This document shows, in pieces, positions 59,018-64,000 of a stretch of DNA of 64,000 nt. The position numbers and the translations under genes are program-made. Where the stretch lies: assembly GCA_003550325.1 (NCBI GenBank), contig QKWP01000078.1:1-64000 (forward strand), written 5' to 3'. This DNA is from Gigaspora rosea. Lineage: Eukaryota; Glomeromycota; Glomeromycetes; Diversisporales; Gigasporaceae. Within the stretch, counting starts at the first letter, position 1. The number at the start of each line of letters is the position of its first letter. Below the pieces are notes generated by a model. That model was not told the DNA's origin. It ran no database searches and worked only from the letters and a program-made list of their open reading frames with translations.

Positions 59018-59443
59018 ATTAAAGGTAGATATATTAAAACTCACTCCCAAAGCTCAACATAATGAAAACTAACCATAATTCTAATTTTTAAAACTCAGTT
59101 ATTTTTAGGCCTCATAATTATTAGTTTAAAGTAATATATATTAAAACCCTATCCCAAAGCTCAACATAATAAAAATTGACCCTAACACTAATCTAAAGGC
59201 CTCACAGTTATTTTTAGATCTCATCATTATTAGTTTAAAGTTATATATAATAAAACTTTTTCCAAAACTCAATATAATGAACTGATCCTAATTCTAACCT
59301 TTAGGCCTTATAACTATTTTAGGCTTATTATTATTAGATTAAAGTTATACATATTAAAAACCTCCCAAAACTCAATATAATTAAACTGACTCTAACTCTA
59401 ATCTATAGGCCTCATGATTAATTTAGGTTTTATGATTATTAGA
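59018..59443. repeat. tandem repeat, ~106-bp unit x 4
   Basis: Units start with ATTAAAG(G/T)TA at about 59018, 59126, 59235 and 59338 and contain CCCAAAGCTCAACATAAT, CTAACTCTAATCT and AGGCCTCAT. Confidence 0.8.
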
Positions 59444-59930
59444 TTAAAGGTATATATTTTATTTTATTAATTATTAATATAAATTAATTAAAATAATAAA
59501 ACTATTTATAGCTATATATAAATTAATTAAATAATATAATAAGGCGATACAAATAAAATTTACTGGTTTACATAACATTTAAAAAATTTTTAGACCTGGC
59601 TGCCCAGAGGTTTTTTTATATATGTAAAATTTTTTATAATACTGTAATAGCCAAATTAGTCAAAATCGAGTAAAATTCGATTTTTGAGTTTTTGATTTCA
59701 ATCAAAATCTATTTTTAGTACAGTATTAAAAATAGATTTTGATCAAAAACTCGAAAATCAAGTTTAGATTAAACTACCTGCTATAAGAATTTTAATTTGT
59801 ATGGGTATATATACTCATGCAAATAAAGTACAATTTTAAAATTATTGAATAGATTTGTGTATATACAGCAGAGTGACTTGATAAAAGTAAAATTTTAAAC
59901 AGAACTTTTGTGCTTAAATTGTTCTATAAA

Positions 59931-60320
59931 TTAAATAATTATTATAGAGAATTTATAAAAGAAGTAATCTTTATTAAATCTTTTTAGTATATCGCTTGTG
60001 ATTTTAATACCTTTAATATGAATTTCTTTTAATGAGTAGTTAAATGCATATTGTGATATCAGACTTAATGATTCAAAATTTTTGGTATATCTGAAGATAA
60101 AGTTACAGGAAATTATATCCTTATTATAGATTATGCACAAACAATTTGGTAGTTTTGTGTCAAAACTTTCATACTATTTTGAAAATAGATTGGTAATTAA
60201 ATCTATTGAAATGTATTGCATTAGATCCTTAGGTAATTCATTCTACAGAAATCGATTCTTATTAACAAACATTATTAAAAATATTGAAGTCTCGTTTATT
60301 TGAAGAGCAAAATAGCAGCT
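59931..60320 (-). pseudogene. F-box/LRR-type gene fragment (weak)
   Basis: A readable minus-strand stretch contains NELPKDLMQYISIDLITNLF, then FNYSLKEIHIKGIKITSDIL after stops. This looks like the interior of the large F-box/leucine-rich families of this fungal group, but no F-box is visible. Confidence 0.3.
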
Positions 60321-60443
60321 CTTTTATACTTTTGGAATACAATATAAGAAAATAATTCGTATATCTATACTATTTCATGATCATATATTCATCAGGATTT
60401 ACATAATAGAAATATATTGTTAAATAGCAAAATGCATTTATCG

Positions 60444-60582
60444 CACGGGTCTTAAGTGACAACCTGTGCTTTTTTCATTTACTTATTGGCACGGAATTGT
60501 TACCGTGCAATAAGATAGTTATTATATGGATATATTGAATAACACAGGTTCATATTTAAATCCCACAGAATATGAACCCGTG
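60444..60582. mobile_element. 139-bp element of three consecutive hairpins
   Basis: Hairpin 1: GCACGGGT/ACCTGTGC (60443-60469). Hairpin 2: CTTATTGGCACGG/CCGTGCAATAAG with one bulge (60483-60514). Hairpin 3: CACAGGTTCATATT/AATATGAACCCGTG (60543-60582). The outer edges CACGGGT and ACCCGTG are inverted, so the whole may be a MITE. Confidence 0.55.
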
Positions 60583-60674
60583 AAATCCATGTGTAACTGA
60601 GTATTCACTACAACCTATACAATAACTATAAAATATTGCTGATTTTAACCAATATTGCATTGAATTTTACGATA

Positions 60675-60765
60675 GTTCCACCAGAAGTTTTGATCAACTA
60701 TGGCATCAGATATTTATTCATTTGGTATCATGATGTGAGAAATCTTATATGGAAATGCTGTATCG
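60675..60765 (+). pseudogene. protein kinase fragment
   Basis: VPPEVL (60675) and, one frame over, MASDIYSFGIMM*EILYGNA (60700-60760) match the APExL..SDIYSFGIIMWE region of these kinases. A frame change and a stop break it; no other kinase part was found nearby. Confidence 0.55.
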
Positions 60766-60799
60766 TACAATCAAAAATTCATTAGAAAAAAACTTATTT

Positions 60800-62522
60800 A
60801 TATCAATTTTTGTACAGATACAAAAATTGAAATAAAACAGGCATTTCAGATAGCTTTTTGGTGATTTCACGTGTGTTGATGAACTTACTTCCATCTTTGA
60901 ACATGATTTGGATTCATTAAGTTCTAATAAAAAGCTTTTATCATTTTCAATTTCTCAAAAATCACAAAGAGATGAACATTTCTCTGAATTTTTATCCCAA
61001 CATTTTCTTATAAGAAAATAAGGGCTTTAAAATTTATCTAAGAATGCCTGAACTTTGTTACTTTTGATGAATCAGCTTAAAATAATATTTTAGCAAGCAT
61101 GGAAAAAATTTTTTAATCTCCCGCATTAAGTAGTTGCAAAAAAAAAAACAAAAACTTATACTAATTTGCTATAGAGTCACCTACACTAAATTCTATTCTA
61201 ATATTTTGATATAATATTTCACTAGCTCATTGCATTTGGCTGACGTGCTTTTTGTTTAGTATAGATAACTTTCATTTCTATTTTTGTAAAATTCATAAAT
61301 GTTAGGCACGTCAACGTGTTAGGCTTAGTCATACCATTATTGAAAAGCGCATAGCATGTTAAACACACTATTAAATTCAAATGTATATAAACAACATTCG
61401 GTTTTACTTAAGAAAATAAAGGAAGTAAGCTAGTGTAATGCTGAGGAGACCTTTATTCAAGCAAACCAGAAGCTTATCTTTCTAGTAATTATTAAGAGTT
61501 AAATCGGTTAAATATAAATGATGTTCTTTACATGTTATAATAAAGCATTATTTGATTGGCTATTTACCTACTGCAGCATAAAAAAATATTTTTGAATTTT
61601 GCAATTTTCTGACCCGACCAAATATGAAAACCAGTAAATTTTATTTGTGTCGCCTAATAATGATTTTTTTTATTAATTCATTTTAAGAAAGTCTCAAAAT
61701 TATATGGATGAACTCTCATTTAGAAGGGTATTTTTTCTCATGATTATTATTTACATACAGTCGTATGCAGTACGCATCATAATAATGTAATAGCATAGTT
61801 ATGTAAAAGTATTATCATAATTAGGGTAGCTGCGCAGCATGTGATATGGTGCAGGACCAGCATGATCACGTGGGTTAAGTTCAAAATATATGTTAATATT
61901 TGTCAATAATTTTTTAAGTTTACTATAACTTTTTATTCGTATCACATTTTAAAAAGACACTGGCTCATTTAGTGCAAATAAAAATAAATTAATTAAAGGC
62001 AGACCATTAGTTTGAGTGCTTCAATTATAACATGCTTTATTTATTCTTGTTCAATCAGGTAACTATTAACACCGAAAAAACAGATTCATTCTCCATTAAT
62101 CACAGATTCGATATCAAAATATGTTACAGATTTCCATAGTAACTACTATTATAAATTTTGAATGCTCTAAAATGACGTAATGCACAGGTAACCAATTAAA
62201 ACATTTAAACAGAAGAACTATAAATTTAGATGGAAATTTTTAATTAATAGAAATTTTATAATTAATAATGTCATGTTTGCATAATATTGCATAATCGACT
62301 TATGACGTTCAGTATATGTAAAAATATTGACTCCTTCCAAAAATGAATAAATGAAAACCATTACTTCTACTAAAAAAGAATTCTGTGAAAATTAGCATAG
62401 GCCACGCCCAAAAAACGATACCTCACACATTTCATGTGATCATACTGGTATATTGTAATTGTGAATAAATGAAAATCATTATTCCAACCCAAAAGGATTT
62501 TTCAAAAATCAATGTAGTGCAT
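60800..62522. other. intergenic, no gene seen
   Basis: No recognisable coding sequence or regular repeat. Confidence 0.4.
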
Positions 62523-62733
62523 CAAATTTTGTTTATTTCTGATCAGCATGTAAAATTATTGATGAAAATAACCGCGTGCACAAATTCGCACGCGTTTGGA
62601 ATCTATATCAGGCTGATCCAGAATTGACGAAAATAAATAAACGCGTGCACAAATTTTGTTTATTTCGGATCAGCCTGAAAAAAAGCATGACATAACATCA
62701 AATAGTGACGAACAACTGTGCTATAATGTATTG

Positions 62734-62770
62734 ACTAGTGTTAGGGCCCGGGCGTTGCCGCGGGCTAATG
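62734..62770 (-). mobile_element. Helitron-like 3' end (copy 2)
   Basis: Same terminal text as 58920: hairpin GCCCG..CGGGC, then CCTAACACTAG followed by T on the minus strand. Confidence 0.45.
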
Positions 62771-62787
62771 GTATTAATGTTTTTATC

Positions 62788-63052
62788 TGGGTTCAAAATG
62801 AACCCAATCATGGTTCAAAATGAACCCGATCATGGTTCAAATGAACCTGATCATGGTTCAAATGAACGCGATCATGGTTCAAATAAACCTGATCATGGTT
62901 CAAATAAACCCGATCATGGTTCAAATGAACCCGATCTTGGTTCATGTGAACCCGATCTTGGTTCAAATGAACCCGATTTTGGTTCATGTGAACCCGATCT
63001 GACCCGGTATGGCAGAGTATGAATTTTTGTATAACCCACCAAGGTTCATGAA
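62788..63052. repeat. 21-bp minisatellite, about 10 units
   Basis: Units of GAACCCGATCATGGTTCAAA plus T, later GATCTTGGTTCATGT variants. Because 21 is a multiple of three, frames stay open (EPDHGSN repeats), but most differences change the amino acid, so coding is unlikely. Confidence 0.85.
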
Positions 63053-63769
63053 CCCGATCCCGCCAAAAATAAACATGTGCACAAATTTTGTTTATTTCTG
63101 ATCAGCCCATAAAATTATTGACGAAAATAAATGCGTGTACAAATTCACACGCGTTCAGAATCTATGTCGGGCTGATCCGGAATTGACGAAAATAAATAAA
63201 CGCGTGCACAAATTTTGTTTATTCCGAATCAGCCTGAAAAAAAAGCATGGCATAACCTCAAATAGTGATGGACAACTGCGCCTTAGATGTATGAGATTGA
63301 ATATTGGTGAGAGAAATATATTTGTAATTGTGCGTAAATATATTGTGGTCGGTGGATACTGGTCTTATTACAGTATTATGTACTTGTCTAAAATGACATT
63401 TATATGTTGTAATTGAATAATAGTATGGAATACTTTTTTTGAAATTATGCCTGCTTAGTATTGCTAATTAATGCAGTATGATCTGATTTTGAAATATAAT
63501 CTTATATTCGGTATATTCTAAAAAACTATAATCAGACTATAAGAAAATTTTAAAATATGAAAAGTTAGTACAATTAATTCATCATAGTAATTGATCTATT
63601 ACTATTATTTTTTAAAAAATCGACTCCTGTTTGTTACATGCAATTTGTATTTTTGAGATTTAAAAATCGACTTCTATTCGTCATGCGTACTTCGTATCTT
63701 TGAAATTAGATTGCAATGTTAATAACATGTATTATTGAGTTACTGTATATTGCAGACTAGTTAGGTTTA

Positions 63770-64000
63770 TAAAGTAAATCCTAATAGAATCTATTATAAT
63801 TTAATGTGAATTAACTCAACCCTAACCGCATATTGGAATTATTAGAAGTTTTGCATGAGAAATTTTACAGTAATTCTTGGTAGAAGTTATAATAATTTTA
63901 TTGCAAACTCAATATATTATATGCCAAGTAAGTTTGTAACAGAATTTTTTATAGTAATTTACAATAGAAATTGTAATAATTCTAATACATACTAATTCAC
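63770..64000 (-). repeat. degenerate GTTTGTATTGGAATTA-type repeat, inverse, to window edge
   Basis: On the minus strand: GTGAATTAGTATGTATTAGA, TTTCTATTGTAAATTACT, AAATTCTGTTACAAACTTAC. These are the same ordered words as at 32150-33450. Confidence 0.55.

Larger units (their letters stand above)
62523..63280. repeat. direct repeat pair (~200 bp) with CGCGTGC hairpins, split by a Helitron-like end
   Basis: 62523-62722 and 63078-63280 share TTTTGTTTATTTCTGATCAG, ACGCGTGCACAAATT, AATCTATRTCRGGCTGATCC and AAATAGTGA(C/T)G. CGCGTGC/GCACGCG forms a hairpin at 62573-62594. AAATAAAC and GTTTATTT bracket another at about 62634-62664. Confidence 0.75.

Noticed and set aside
62738-63022. ORF with seven-residue EPDHGSN repeats
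   Set aside because: It arises from a 21-bp minisatellite whose length keeps all frames open; unit differences are mostly amino-acid changing and there is no supporting upstream coding context.

Overview
The window looks like gene-poor, repeat-dense nuclear DNA of an arbuscular mycorrhizal fungus (Glomeromycotina, Rhizophagus-like). This is inferred from very low GC, spliced protein kinase genes joined to Sel1 repeats, short introns (71-89 bp in three of four), PIF1-helicase and F-box-like debris, and abundant miniature transposons. No database was searched. One ambiguous base (N) lies at 6095.

Only one large gene looks functional: a five-exon kinase-Sel1 gene on the minus strand (28858-31333). 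It has the remains of a second kinase domain just upstream. Other host-gene traces are a Sel1-kinase gene running off the left edge with one in-frame stop (1-905), a flavin amine oxidase pseudogene (about 25030-26330), a PIF1-type helicase tail (34768-35100), a kinase scrap (60675-60765), two weak F-box/LRR-like scraps, and two small hypothetical ORFs (24188-24535 and 27285-27410). A Tigger/pogo transposase pseudogene lies at 43582-44894.

Most of the rest is mobile or repetitive DNA. At 11.7-13.5 kb there is a roughly 117-bp satellite with higher-order trimer and hexamer periods. From 19.4 to 22.7 kb a hAT-like element (8-bp target duplication) holds a 1.3-kb retroposon with a tRNA-like head, a large foldback element, and a MITE with its own 8-bp duplication inside the foldback. 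From 37.4 to 41.9 kb are an LTR-like repeat, several foldback elements, a TTAA-ended element carrying a tRNA-like fragment, and a pogo-like element. From 46.4 to 55.8 kb a second copy of the retroposon, bounded by a 19-bp target duplication, is split by a 7.5-kb block with LTR-like ends. That block is itself broken by two foldback elements and two hAT-like MITEs, and the retroposon's right half carries another hAT-like element. From 58.9 to 63.3 kb are two Helitron-like 3' ends beside minisatellites.

The most unusual signal is a recurring palindromic cassette: a core of the type GATTCGTCTC...GAGACGAATC with flanks of the type TTTTGATCTACTGGACCAAATT. It appears inside transposons whose ends differ (8-bp, TTAA and TA target duplications), which suggests module exchange between element families or a shared function. 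Boundaries of degenerate repeats are approximate.
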